6,235 nucleotides of DNA. Origin: Bacteroidota bacterium (GTDB lineage Bacteria > Bacteroidota > Bacteroidia > J057). The notes beneath the pieces are model-generated. The model saw only the letters and a program-made list of their open reading frames with translations, did no database searches and had not been told where the DNA came from. The position numbers and the translations under genes are program-made. Location of the stretch: the NCBI GenBank assembly GCA_963169475.1, contig CAUJFT010000169.1, positions 1-6,235 on the forward strand, written 5' to 3'. Below, piece by piece: positions 6,173 through 6,235 of this stretch; the stretch's first letter is position 1, and every line of letters begins with the position of its first letter.

Positions 6173-6235
6173 TTAAAAAACTTAGACACCATAAAAACGA
6201 ATACAACCCGTAAATAGTCCAAATTCATAAATGTT
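6152..6235 (-). pseudogene. Probable out-of-frame 5' segment of the OmpA-type gene
   Basis: On the minus strand, the frame of the downstream gene is closed by TAA at 6182-6184 and 6173-6175. A run of seven T (plus-strand A at 6152-6158) follows. If the run had eight T, an ATG frame starting at 6226-6228 (MNLDYLRVVFVFMVSKFF) would join the long frame; if it had six, another open frame (ending SFLRTKTLFF) would join it. The pattern fits a single-base indel, either real or a sequencing error. Neither joined N-terminus is a classic signal peptide, and the gene may start outside the window. Confidence 0.4.

Overview
The window looks like ordinary chromosomal DNA from a member of the Bacteroidota. 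It is AT-rich. Two upstream regions carry the phylum's unusual promoter form (TTTG or TTTC, a 19-base gap, then TAnnTTTG). Start codons lack Shine-Dalgarno sequences. Two proteins, a sigma-54 activator without a sensor domain and a secreted repeat / carboxypeptidase-regulatory-like / OmpA protein, are of types common in that phylum. I cannot name a genus.

Layout from left to right: (1) the 3' end of an ankyrin-repeat protein gene (+), cut by the window edge; (2) a 348-base gap holding a possible 58-residue membrane ORF and a good promoter; (3) pruA (+), a complete 1-pyrroline-5-carboxylate dehydrogenase of proline catabolism; (4) convergent to it, a complete sigma-54-dependent activator (-), with a long inverted repeat spanning the junction of the two 3' ends; (5) a 412-base divergent intergenic region with several palindromes, a direct repeat, a promoter and a terminator-like hairpin; (6) a complete comF-family phosphoribosyltransferase gene (+); (7) a 272-base AT-rich convergent gap in which I see no gene and only weak hairpins; (8) the 3' part of an OmpA-family envelope protein gene (-), whose reading frame is broken near the right edge by stops next to a homopolymer.

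The genes do not form one pathway. pruA makes glutamate from proline-derived P5C in the cytoplasm. The sigma-54 activator and ComF protein are stand-alone units. The OmpA-type protein is probably exported and sits in the envelope. I found no tRNA, rRNA, CRISPR array, insertion sequence or phage gene, and no convincing new multi-gene system. The points most worth a second look are the broken 5' end and altered peptidoglycan-binding residue of the OmpA-type gene, the altered GAFTGA loop of the sigma-54 activator, the hairpin plus T-run just after the putative comF promoter, and the small membrane ORF before pruA.
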